NCBI RefSeq assembly: GCF_001282945.1
Contig: NZ_CDMG01000006.1
Span: 14,725 to 78,724, forward strand
Reading direction: 5' to 3'
Source of the DNA: Helicobacter ailurogastricus
Lineage (GTDB): Bacteria > Campylobacterota > Campylobacteria > Campylobacterales > Helicobacteraceae
Length of the DNA: 64,000 nt
A model generated the notes under the pieces. The model made no database searches. It had not been told where the DNA came from and worked only from the letters and a program-made list of their open reading frames with translations. The position numbers and the translations under genes were made by a program. Shown here one piece after another: positions 38,306 to 46,261 of the stretch. Numbering within the stretch: position 1 is the first letter of the stretch; each line of letters starts with the position of its first letter.

Positions 38306-38443
38306 ATGCCAACCTCTCTAACCTACCAATTCATACAGCTCATAGACATACACCTCTATTCTTTGTATGCCTTGCCAAGATTGGGGACGCGCTTGATTAA
38401 GGGGATTATGTCAGAATGGAAAGTGTGCTGGGAAGGAGCTTAA
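38306..38443 (+). pseudogene. Decayed 5' stub of a second Ycf46-like ATPase gene
   Basis: The sequence from ATG 38306 aligns to the start of the ATPase gene at 41934: both begin ATGCC-AC-TCTCTAACC and share the stretches around 'caactcatagacac', 'tattctttatatgccctgcc' and 'gcgct-gat' with small indels. Similarity stops near 38400. The stub is out of frame after about 12 codons. A run of eight C (38298-38305) lies between the AAGGA and the ATG. So this copy once had the same A-ATPase pair and lost the ATPase where the SIR2 gene now stands. Confidence 0.7.
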
Positions 38444-40927
38444 ATGACACGCGATCAACATAGACACTTTATCGAAACATCTCTAGAGAATATCAAAAAA
38501 GCGCACAATGAAAATTATTTAAGTATTTTTGCGGGGGCTAGAATCAGTGCTTTTTCTGGTTTGCCAAGGTGGGACGAATTGATGGATATCCTTAGAGAAA
38601 AACTTTATGGCAAAGTAGAAAGAAATGAGGACTATCGTGTGCGTGCCGAGAAGTTTCTTGAACAACATAGCACTCCATCACAGAAAGAATCAGTAGACTT
38701 TATAAAGGAGATTGAAGAGAAACTTAAAGAAGAACTTTATAATGAGATCAAAAGCAGTAGGGATTATCCTATCTTGGCTGAAAAGTTTTTTAATCATTTT
38801 GGACATAATTTTTATTATCAAACACTAGGAGGGCTGATTCCTAGCCATGCCCAACCAAATGACCTGCATTTAGAGATTGTTAAACTCAATCTCAAGAATC
38901 TCATCACAACAAATTGGGATAATTTATTTGAAAAAGCTATTTATAAAACAGGCATGTTTTTTGACATTATAAAAACCGACTCGGATGTGGGAAAATCTAT
39001 GGGTTTTTCTAAACTCATTAAGATGCATGGAAGTTTAGATAAAAGAAATATTGTTTTTCGAGAAAAAGATTATTTGGAATATAGCCAAAATTTCCCTCTC
39101 ATTGAAAACTATATTAAAGGGGTCTTCTCGACCGATCTTGTCGTTTTAGTGGGTTATTCTCTAGGCGATCCCAATGTCAAACAAATTATCTCTTGGGTGA
39201 ATTTCCACTCAAAGAATTTAAAACCAATTTTCTTTATCAAGACAAATGATCCATTTGAAAAAAATGAATTTGAATTTTATAAAAACAAAAATATCCATGT
39301 CCTGTATCTTAGTGAGCTCTTTGCGAAAAGACTAAAAGATGGGGAGCAAGAGTGTAAGGAGCAAAAGTGTAAAAGAGAACTAGAATACCTCTTTACAAAA
39401 ATCAAAGCAAAATATGACGCAACACCAGTTCTAAGCAATGAAGAAACAGAGGAACTGAAGCGTACCCTCATATATTTTGATTTTGGCACTTTAGAGAAAT
39501 TAGCAAAGTCTAAAAAAATATCACTGAAAGATAAGCTTTTAAGATGTTTTCTGTTTTTTGAAAACTGCGCTATTGATGATAAGGGCATAGAAACAATCTA
39601 TCGACAATGCAACAAGGTATCAGAAGAAGCTTTTAGAAAGAGAGAATTTAAAATACGGTTTTTAAGTGAGTTGAACAGATGTTGGGGCTTTTACACCGGA
39701 GAATATGATGAATTAAATCGCGGTGAACGAGAAAAGTCTTTGTCAACATTGATGTTAAGCGAAAGAGGTAAGTTAGAACATATTGTTCGGCTTGAGAATT
39801 ACTTTGAACAACGAGTTACAACAGTTCGTTCGTGCTGGGAAGATAGGAGATTTTTTTGTGATGGCGGTAATAGCTTCCAAGAAGTGTTAGAGAAACTTCG
39901 AGAGTTTGATCGGATGAGAATTGGCAATTGTCTCATTATCCCAAGGTATGAAAGCCATAGAATGGCCTACACAAGAGCACTTGAATGTTGCTGGTATGAA
40001 ATGGGTTGTGCTCTGAGAACAAAGAGGGACATCTTGTTTCTGTTGCTAGTGGATCAAGAAATTTTTAGCCATAGCATTAGGTATTTTCACACTAAAGAAT
40101 TGGAGGATATTTTTCAAACATACTTTTCTGATGTGATATTTTGCATTGAAATTAAATCAAATGAAACAGAATTTTTAGAGAAAATTTTTACAAATATTTG
40201 TCTTAGATTCAAGAAACCTAAAGATTTTGAGGCTATGGGAAGACAGTTGTTTAATAATTTTATACTCTTAGCATCCTATTGTTCACTCGCACAAAGCACT
40301 TTTGATGAGATTTTAGAAGAATTTAACGATAAAATTAAAGAGAGAGTGATAAGCCTTAATAATGGATATAGACAACTTGAGGAGTTGATAGTTAGACAAT
40401 CCAAACATCATGGAGATAGCACACTTAATTTTAAAAAATGTCAAGATTTGGTGTTGACTTTTCTTCGGCTTTTTATCAAGGGTAAGGCTGATAATAGAGA
40501 GAATGGAGCACAATCAGTTTTTTTAACGATTGTAGAAAAAATACGAGAAATTAATGGGCAATGGGTTGATGAGAAACATAAAAATCTGATTACCAAATTT
40601 TTAGAAATAATCCATGAAAAACCGCCAAGGTATACTCGTGTGATTGATGATAATAAGTCTGGTTTTGCTTGCTCGACTCGCTTTCCTCACAAGATTGATT
40701 CAAACAAAGAACTATTAACGACACTAAGCGTTGATGAGTTCCAATATTACCGAACTTTCCTTCCCTTCATCGAAGCTCTTTATCAATCTAGCAACGAGGA
40801 TGTCAAAAAGGGCATAAAAAGAAAGTTGCGGGGTATTCTAAAGCATAAAGATCAATACGAACAAACTAACAGGAGCGCAAAGTATTGTGAATGGCTTAAG
40901 GAGCTGATTGAGAATTTGGATAGTTAG
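38444..40927 (+). CDS. SIR2-domain protein, DSR-like candidate defence NADase
   Basis: An 827-residue protein with a SIR2_2-type N-terminal domain (about 20-290): IFAGARISAFSGLPRWDEL (31-43 region), LITTNWDNLFEKA (T155-D159), KMHGSLD with H195, and VLVGYSLGDPNVKQI. The first motif reads GARIS where GAG-A/V-S is usual. The remaining 530 residues look all-helical and have no match I know. This layout (SIR2 plus long helical C-terminus, no signal) is that of phage-defence proteins that destroy NAD+ on infection. The ATG at 38444 has AAGGAG. The gene is visibly richer in A+T and in AGA/AAT-type codons than its neighbours, a sign of transfer. Confidence 0.82.
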   Translation: MTRDQHRHFIETSLENIKKAHNENYLSIFAGARISAFSGLPRWDELMDILREKLYGKVERNEDYRVRAEKFLEQHSTPSQKESVDFIKEIEEKLKEELYNEIKSSRDYPILAEKFFNHFGHNFYYQTLGGLIPSHAQPNDLHLEIVKLNLKNLITTNWDNLFEKAIYKTGMFFDIIKTDSDVGKSMGFSKLIKMHGSLDKRNIVFREKDYLEYSQNFPLIENYIKGVFSTDLVVLVGYSLGDPNVKQIISWVNFHSKNLKPIFFIKTNDPFEKNEFEFYKNKNIHVLYLSELFAKRLKDGEQECKEQKCKRELEYLFTKIKAKYDATPVLSNEETEELKRTLIYFDFGTLEKLAKSKKISLKDKLLRCFLFFENCAIDDKGIETIYRQCNKVSEEAFRKREFKIRFLSELNRCWGFYTGEYDELNRGEREKSLSTLMLSERGKLEHIVRLENYFEQRVTTVRSCWEDRRFFCDGGNSFQEVLEKLREFDRMRIGNCLIIPRYESHRMAYTRALECCWYEMGCALRTKRDILFLLLVDQEIFSHSIRYFHTKELEDIFQTYFSDVIFCIEIKSNETEFLEKIFTNICLRFKKPKDFEAMGRQLFNNFILLASYCSLAQSTFDEILEEFNDKIKERVISLNNGYRQLEELIVRQSKHHGDSTLNFKKCQDLVLTFLRLFIKGKADNRENGAQSVFLTIVEKIREINGQWVDEKHKNLITKFLEIIHEKPPRYTRVIDDNKSGFACSTRFPHKIDSNKELLTTLSVDEFQYYRTFLPFIEALYQSSNEDVKKGIKRKLRGILKHKDQYEQTNRSAKYCEWLKELIENLDS

Positions 40928-40987
40928 TTAGCTTCCATGTAATTTGCACACCTTAAGTCTTTTATGCAGATTGAAAGACAAAAGTCC

Positions 40988-41014
40988 TACAATAGGGGCT
41001 TATTTTTTAAGGAG
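40988..41014 (+). promoter_or_regulatory. Promoter and strong ribosome site of gene A copy 2
   Basis: TACAAT at 40988-40993 is a good -10, and AAGGAGG at about 41009-41015 stands at ideal distance from the ATG at 41021. The signals look intact although the frame they drive is closed after 39 codons. Confidence 0.5.
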
Positions 41015-41020
41015 GATTAC

Positions 41021-41140
41021 ATGAAACTAGCTAAATTTGCCTTAACTTGCGATGGGGAGAAGATCGCCAGCTTAGAGCAGCTCAAAGAACATTTTAACCT
41101 CTTAGATGTGTTGGAACATTACAAAACTAACGCCCTATAG
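41021..41140 (+). CDS. Gene A copy 2, truncated leader frame
   Basis: A 39-residue frame identical at protein level to the first copy up to TNAL, closed by TAG at 41138-41140 where copy 1 has TGG (Trp40). A second Trp codon (42) is TGA at 41144-41146. The TAA at 41165-41167 is shared with copy 1. The strong ribosome site shows the gene was well translated once. In its present form it is probably a broken N-terminus. Confidence 0.5.
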   Translation: MKLAKFALTCDGEKIASLEQLKEHFNLLDVLEHYKTNAL

Positions 41141-41299
41141 CGTTGACTTAGATCAAGGGGTTATTAAAATGAGTTGGCGGGTATAGGAGCGATCACAGCT
41201 ACACAGGATACGGAGATTTTAAAAGCTTTGTGTGAGGTTTTTGGGATAGACGCGGATTTGCAGATGATCCAAGAGGTGTTGGAGGATCGCAAACGCATG
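41021..41299 (+). repeat. Direct repeat, copy 2 (shared 5' block of gene A)
   Basis: Partner of 37362-37640, offset by exactly 3659 bases with no gaps. Three of the five early differences cluster at 41139-41145 and create two stops. Confidence 0.92.
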
Positions 41300-41923
41300 G
41301 AAGAGCAAGAAAAATCACAAACAGAACTTGAAACCCAGAAACAAACCTTGATCGTTGGAAAAAGATTGAAAAGTTACACTGCACTTAAGAACAAATTCTT
41401 TAATGCCCAAGATTTAGAAAGTGGCATAGCGATCCTAAAAGAGTTACACGTTGATTATTTTGAACTATTAGAGCCAGATAAATTCGCCATCTTAGATTAT
41501 ATACAAGCGGACATGGATAATTACAAAAAAAACGATCCTACGAGGCATGTCAAGGTAGTCCTCTTGCTTCATTTTTATTTCAGTCCTGTATTTGGACATA
41601 CTGAACCATCCAGTTCCATGTGTTATTACTTTTCAATTTTTGACAACTTGAATCAATTGGCCGAACTTCTAGGCAGAAAAGTTCACACAATCGTTTTAGA
41701 TTTTGACGACTTAAAAATTAAACCCCATGATTTTGGTAAGATTGTTTGTTTTGAAAGTGAACTATGGAATAAATTTGATGATGAGTGTTTCACAAATGGA
41801 GATGACGAGCCACTTAGATGCACCGGCAATAACCTTTTCTTCACACGCACCCTAAAGATTGCAGCAAGTGGCGACCAACTTAATGGCAAACACACTCTAA
41901 GATATGTTAAATTTGGCCTATAA
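41174..41923 (+). CDS. Gene A copy 2, body: unidentified island protein
   Basis: From a TTG at 41174 the frame runs 249 residues. The first 43 or so nearly match copy 1; a short charged segment and a divergent C-terminal domain follow, with LAELLGRKVHTIVLDFD, KPHDFGKIVCFES and RTLKIAAS ending in YVKFGL. About a third of the aligned C-terminal residues agree with copy 1 by eye. No known family is recognised. It is followed 10 bases later by the ATPase gene, so the pair forms an operon. Whether the protein is made depends on readthrough or internal initiation, since three stops separate it from the leader start. Confidence 0.6.
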   Translation: MAGIGAITATQDTEILKALCEVFGIDADLQMIQEVLEDRKRMEEQEKSQTELETQKQTLIVGKRLKSYTALKNKFFNAQDLESGIAILKELHVDYFELLEPDKFAILDYIQADMDNYKKNDPTRHVKVVLLLHFYFSPVFGHTEPSSSMCYYFSIFDNLNQLAELLGRKVHTIVLDFDDLKIKPHDFGKIVCFESELWNKFDDECFTNGDDEPLRCTGNNLFFTRTLKIAASGDQLNGKHTLRYVKFGL

Positions 41924-41933
41924 AGGAACTCCC

Positions 41934-43717
41934 ATGCCCACTTCTCTAACCCACCAACTCCAACAACTCATAGACACCCATGCGCCTATTCTTTATATGC
42001 CCTGCCAAGATAAAGATGCGCTCGATAGCCTAATCGCACAAGTCAGAGGGGACAGAGAGTGCCTAGAATTTGACAACGCTTAGGCGCGCTAGATTTTCAA
42101 AGCAAACGCCCCCTAGATTTAGAGCACCCCCAAGATTTAGCAAGCTTTTTAAAAACCCACTACGACCGCCCCTTTGAGGAGGAGCTGTTTTTGGTGCTTA
42201 AAGACATAGAAAGCCAGCTAGAGCAAAGCCCTAGCGCCATAGCGCTCTTGCAACGCATGGCGCGTTTGATTTTAAACAACGCCGATTACAACGCCACGAT
42301 TTTTATTTTCTCCAGCCATTTAGGCACGCCTTCTATTCCCAAAGAGCTAGAGATTTACACCCGCATTTTTGACATCCCCCTGCCCGATAAAACCCAAATC
42401 CTAGCCACCCTTAAGAAGTTTGCCAAAGCCAACCAAATCCTGCTAGAGGAGCAAGTGGCAAAGGAGCTTGCCCTAGATTGCAAGGGCTTAAGGGAGGTGC
42501 AAATCGAGCAGATTTTACGCCTCGCCTACTACGAAAGGGGGGGCATCAACGCCCAAAGCCGCGACTTTGTGATCCAAGAGAAAGAACAGCGCATCAAAAA
42601 AACCAATCTCTTAGAAATGGTGCGCCCCAAAGAGGGCGAGGACTTAGCCCACATGGGCGGGCTAGAAAAGCTCAAACACTGGCTACAAGCGCAAGCGCAC
42701 ATCATCGCTAACCTAGATTTAGCCAGCCAAAAGGGCGTGGATATGCCTAAGGGCGTGTTGGTCGTGGGCGTGCCCGGGTGTGGGAAGTCTTTAAGCGCGA
42801 AGGCGTGTGCGGGGCTCTTTAAACTGCCTTTAGTGCGCCTAGATGTGGGGCGGTTGTTTGGCAAATTCATAGGCCAGAGCGAGGAGAACATGCGCGCGGC
42901 TTTGCAATTAGCCGAGGCGATCAGCCCCTGTGTGCTGTGGATTGATGAGATTGAAAAAGCCTTTAGTGGTATGGGGGCTAATGAGGGCGCGCACGAGGTG
43001 AGTAGGCGTTTATTTGGGCATTTCTTAACTTGGATGGAGGAGAAGACTAGCATGGTGTTTATCGTAGCCACAGCCAATGACATCACCCGCTTTCCCCCTG
43101 AGTTTTTAAGAAAGGGGCGTTTTGACGAGCTCTTTTTTGTGGATTTGCCCGGCGCAAAAGAGCGAGAGCAGATTTTAAAAATCCACCTACAAAAACGCCA
43201 GCAAAACCCAGAGTCCCTAGACTTAGCAAGCCTTGCTAAAGAGTGCGAGGGCTTTAGCGGGGCGGATTTAGAAAATCTTGTCAAATTAGCGGTGCAAGAG
43301 AGCTTTATTGAAAAGCAGAGCTTGAGCCACGACTTGCTAAGAAAAGCCCTACACGCCACCACGCCCATCACCAAGACCATGCACGCCAAAATCCACGCCA
43401 TTCGGGTGCAAGCACAAAAATTACACCTAAAAAACGCCGGCGAAGCTGTGGCTTATGAGGAGGCAATCCGCGAGGGCAGGGATTGCCATTACAGCAGTCA
43501 ATTACGCGAGAAAATCCGCTTGAATGTGCGTAATAAATTAGTGGGGGCTTTGGTGCGTTTAGACAAACACGCGGGCAGTGAATACGATGCCGGGGAGCTT
43601 AGCGATATATCCACCATGCTTAATCTCGTGCAATCCATTGACAGCTTTTATATCACGGGCAAAGAAAAGCCAATTTGCACACCACCCAAAACCCTTAACT
43701 ACGACAACAAGGACTAG
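41934..43717 (+). CDS. Ycf46-like AAA+ ATPase (one frameshift)
   Basis: The gene starts at ATG 41934 behind AAAGGA and gives MPTSLTHQLQQLIDTHAPIL..., stopping at TAG 42081-42083. Joining the frame that opens at 42080 (LGALDFQSKRPLDLEHP) restores one protein of about 594 residues, so a single base seems missing near 42079. The ATPase part has GVPGCGKS (Walker A), VLWIDEIEKA (Walker B), TANDITRFPPEFLRKGRFDE (sensor and arginine finger) and FSGADLENLVKLA. The N-terminal part, LDIPLPD-like (IFDIPLPDKTQ), and the lid match the Ycf46 family of AAA ATPases known from cyanobacteria and plastids. It sits directly between gene A and the effector-like gene (1 base gap). Confidence 0.8.
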
Positions 43718-43718
43718 C

Positions 43719-45233
43719 ATGCAACTTACAATTTTTAACCCCACGCCCCTGCCTAGCCTTTTGCCCACCTTCACCCCCGAGCAAGCTCACGCCTTTAGTG
43801 CAATTTTAGGGCGGTTTTTAGAGGCAGAGGCAAAGGGGGGAGCTCAAGGGATTGAAAAACAATTAGCACAAGAATTGCCCGGATGCGATGCGAAAGAGAT
43901 TCGAGCCGAGATTGAGGCAGAGCTCAAAATTTACGAGCAAAAGCAAGAATCTTTAGAAAAAGCCCTAGCCAATGGACGCACCAAAGAGCAGTGGCTGGCT
44001 AGCGAGTTTCATAAAGCCAGCCAAAACCTAGCCACGCAAGAGGTCCTGCCCTATTTAAACAACCTAGACCATGCCCTAAAAGAGGCAAATTACAAAATAC
44101 AAGAGGCATTACTTACTAATGAGGGGCTCATTAACCAAAACCCCCATTTAGACGGCTTTATCGCCGAACAACAGCATGCCAATAGCTTTAATCTCAACGC
44201 TACCGCCAAAGACTCGCCATATCGGGCGGAGGTGCTGACCCCTGAAGGGCAATATTCTAAAAATGGTGTGGATCTTGTGATTAAGGACGCAGAGGGCAAG
44301 GTAGTTAAGCGTTACCAATCCAAATACACCCAAGACGCGCCAAGCACACAAAAAGCCTTTGAAAAGGGCGACTACCGGGGGCAACAAAAATTAGTCCCCA
44401 GCGACCAAAAAGCGCAACTGCAGGAGCAGGGCTTAAAAGTTACCGACAAGCTAGAAGCCCCCGATGGCACGACCAGCACGCCTTTAAGCAAGCAAGAAGT
44501 CAAAGAGCTGCAGAGCAAAGCCCAACAAGAGGGCAAACTCCCCCAAAACACCTACAACGATTATCAAGCTAGGGATTTGGCTTTAGGCATTGGTAAAGAG
44601 GGGATTAAGGCAGGGCTCATTAGTGCGGGGATTTCTTTAGCAATCGATGGCGTTTCACTCATGTGCTCTAAAGAAAAACTAGACAAAAGCAAGGCACAAG
44701 AGATGGCTAAAAGGGCGATCAGCACAGGCGCAGACACAAGTGCCAAGACCGCCATGGCTGCTACCATTAAAGTCGCTGCTGAAAAAGGGATTTTGCCTAA
44801 AGTGTGTGGGGCTAAAAATGTCTTTGTGGCGCTAGGCACGCTTGCCATAGACCATGCTAAAGTGCTTTATAAATGGGGTAAGGGAGAAATCACGGGCGAG
44901 CAGGCGATCGAACAACTCCATATAAACTCCCTATCCACCCTTGCGGGTGTTGTTAGTGCCGCTGCAGGGGAGGGGCTGTTTATGGCTATCGGCTCAATCT
45001 TTGGACCTGTGGGGGCGGCTGTGGGCGGATTTGTGGGGGCGACTTTAGGCTACATAGCTGGCTCAAGCGTGGGGCAGAAAATCGCTTCAGGCTCTAAGTC
45101 CTTTGCCACTAGCGTGGCAAATGGCCTAAAATCGGCTTGTCAAGCTGTAGGCAGTGCCATTAAATCTGTGGCGAGCTCTGTGGCTAGCGGGGTTAAATCT
45201 GTTTGCCAAACCGTAGCGGGGTGGTTTAGCTAA
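43719..45233 (+). CDS. Effector-like protein: possible PD-(D/E)XK core plus glycine-zipper membrane segment
   Basis: A 504-residue protein starting one base after the ATPase stop. Residues about 40-150 are charged and helical. A compact region follows: GFIAEQQHANSFNLNA, then NGVDLVIKDAEGKVVKRYQSKY, where D and QxK on adjacent strands and an upstream Glu fit a PD-(D/E)XK-like nuclease core. The C-terminal third has GLISAGISLAIDGVS and a glycine-zipper stretch (GPVGAAVGGFVGATLGYIAG), which look membrane-active, and Ser/Ala/Val repeats (SVASSVASGVKSV). No signal peptide is present. Nuclease, pore former or both are possible; neither is shown. Confidence 0.65.
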   Translation: MQLTIFNPTPLPSLLPTFTPEQAHAFSAILGRFLEAEAKGGAQGIEKQLAQELPGCDAKEIRAEIEAELKIYEQKQESLEKALANGRTKEQWLASEFHKASQNLATQEVLPYLNNLDHALKEANYKIQEALLTNEGLINQNPHLDGFIAEQQHANSFNLNATAKDSPYRAEVLTPEGQYSKNGVDLVIKDAEGKVVKRYQSKYTQDAPSTQKAFEKGDYRGQQKLVPSDQKAQLQEQGLKVTDKLEAPDGTTSTPLSKQEVKELQSKAQQEGKLPQNTYNDYQARDLALGIGKEGIKAGLISAGISLAIDGVSLMCSKEKLDKSKAQEMAKRAISTGADTSAKTAMAATIKVAAEKGILPKVCGAKNVFVALGTLAIDHAKVLYKWGKGEITGEQAIEQLHINSLSTLAGVVSAAAGEGLFMAIGSIFGPVGAAVGGFVGATLGYIAGSSVGQKIASGSKSFATSVANGLKSACQAVGSAIKSVASSVASGVKSVCQTVAGWFS

Positions 45234-45315
45234 GGCTCGATTAAGAGTGCGAGTAGGGATGAAAAGTCCGCACGCAAAGCTATCAATTTGGCAAAATCAG
45301 CTTTAAACTGCTCGA

Positions 45316-45501
45316 TTACTCAGTAATTTCTGTCTCTGTCTTGCTCTTTAGAGCTAGAGCGTAAATGCCTCTAAATCGCTCGGCCAGCACATTCAAAGCT
45401 TGGCCCACGCCCAGGCTGTCATAACCCGGGGCTAAAAAGAATTTGGGGCGGATTTTGTGCTCTTGCTCGACTTGTTTAAGGGCTAGAAAGAGAGGGGCGC
45501 T
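45316..45501 (-). pseudogene. Fragment of a contractile phage tail sheath protein
   Basis: The minus strand reads ALKQVEQEHKIRPKFFLAP, then GYDSLGVGQALNVLAERFRG, ending in TAA at 45316. This follows the pattern of tail sheath proteins (RP.L.IAPGY....V..AL...A.R.RAI). It is closed by a stop at 45502-45504 on its N-terminal side and is only about 61 codons long, so it is a remnant. Other sheath, tube or baseplate genes are not nearby. Confidence 0.55.
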
Positions 45502-45626
45502 CTAATTTGGGGATGTTGCATAGTGGGGACATACACGGGTTTATACACGCGCATACAGCCGCAAAAAAAGGCTAAAAGCGCGGTATCGAAAGACATTTTC
45601 AAGAAAAAACGGGGTAAAACGAAAAG

Positions 45627-45801
45627 CCCCCTTTTGGGGGGTAAGCTAAACACAAGAGGGCAGACCATGTCAAACAATGGTAAAAGCCCTTGCGCGCATT
45701 TTGCCTAAAAATTTCTATTTTTGGGAGAAACGCAAAGCGTTTCATAAAAATCTGCTTGAAATTCAAGCGGTAGCGCGTAGGGGCCCCGCCTTCGGGCGGG
45801 C
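45627..45801. repeat. Cluster of four perfect hairpins
   Basis: Four inverted repeats with no or few unpaired bases: CCCCC-tttt-GGGGG (45627-45640), GAAACGC-aaa-GCGTTTC (45727-45743), GCTTGAA-a-TTCAAGC (45754-45768) and CCCGCC-ttcg-GGCGGG (45785-45800, a UUCG tetraloop). Short open frames across it on either strand look like chance. It may be a palindromic repeat element, a terminator group or a structured RNA. From 45802 to 46050 I see only A+T-rich text with two copies of TTTAGCAAAT. Confidence 0.6.
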
Positions 45802-46050
45802 GGCTCTTGAGTGTTAGCGTCAAACTATTTTCAAACAATCCCTTTTTCACTCCCTCCACAAAACCCTCATAAATAGGCACTTCTTAGCAGTTTTAAAAAA
45901 GGGTGTTCCCCGTAAGCGTTAAAGCCCAAGCTTAAATTTTGCCATCAAATAGCAAGCCCTAAGGTTTAGCAAATTTCGCAATTTAGCAAATCCAAATTTG
46001 ACTTAGCAAGAGCTCCTTTAAACGCGCAACACAGCTCCGTTAAGCCTTAA

Positions 46051-46261
46051 GGCGCATTTGAGAAAAACCTAGAGAAATGGCGAGGGCAAATCCCCAAGGG
46101 GGTATTTTGATGCCAAAAAGAAGAGGTATCAAAAATCCAAATATTTGGAAGCCAAAGCATTGGCCCAACTCAAACAGAGCGATTGGCTCAAAGCCGACAT
46201 TGAAAAGCGCAATGAGGGCATCTACCAAACCCTAAGAAATTTTTTCTTAGAAAATTTATAG
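46051..46261 (+). pseudogene. C-terminal remnant of an unidentified, possibly phage, protein
   Basis: The plus strand reads GAFEKNLEKWRGQIPKGVF and, after a shift in a run of four T (46105-46108), DAKKKRYQKSKYLEAKALAQ up to LRNFFLENL and a TAG at 46259. Both parts are strongly protein-like, lysine-rich and helical, so one base has probably been lost or gained. The N-terminal side is closed by TAA at 46048. It overlaps the end of dcd by a few bases. I cannot name the family. Confidence 0.5.

Noticed and set aside
37362-41299. Insertion sequence ends at the two direct repeats
   Set aside because: The repeats begin at a start codon, have no terminal inverted repeats and no transposase between them.
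42529-43401. 290-codon minus-strand frame opposite the ATPase
   Set aside because: Shadow of the ATPase coding strand, Ser/Lys/Pro-rich without any recognisable motif.
45599-45880. 93-codon minus-strand frame across the hairpin cluster
   Set aside because: Its sequence simply translates the inverted repeats; no ribosome site or known motif supports it.
45960-46010. CRISPR-like array from TTTAGCAAAT copies
   Set aside because: Only two or three short copies with irregular spacing and no cas genes in the window.
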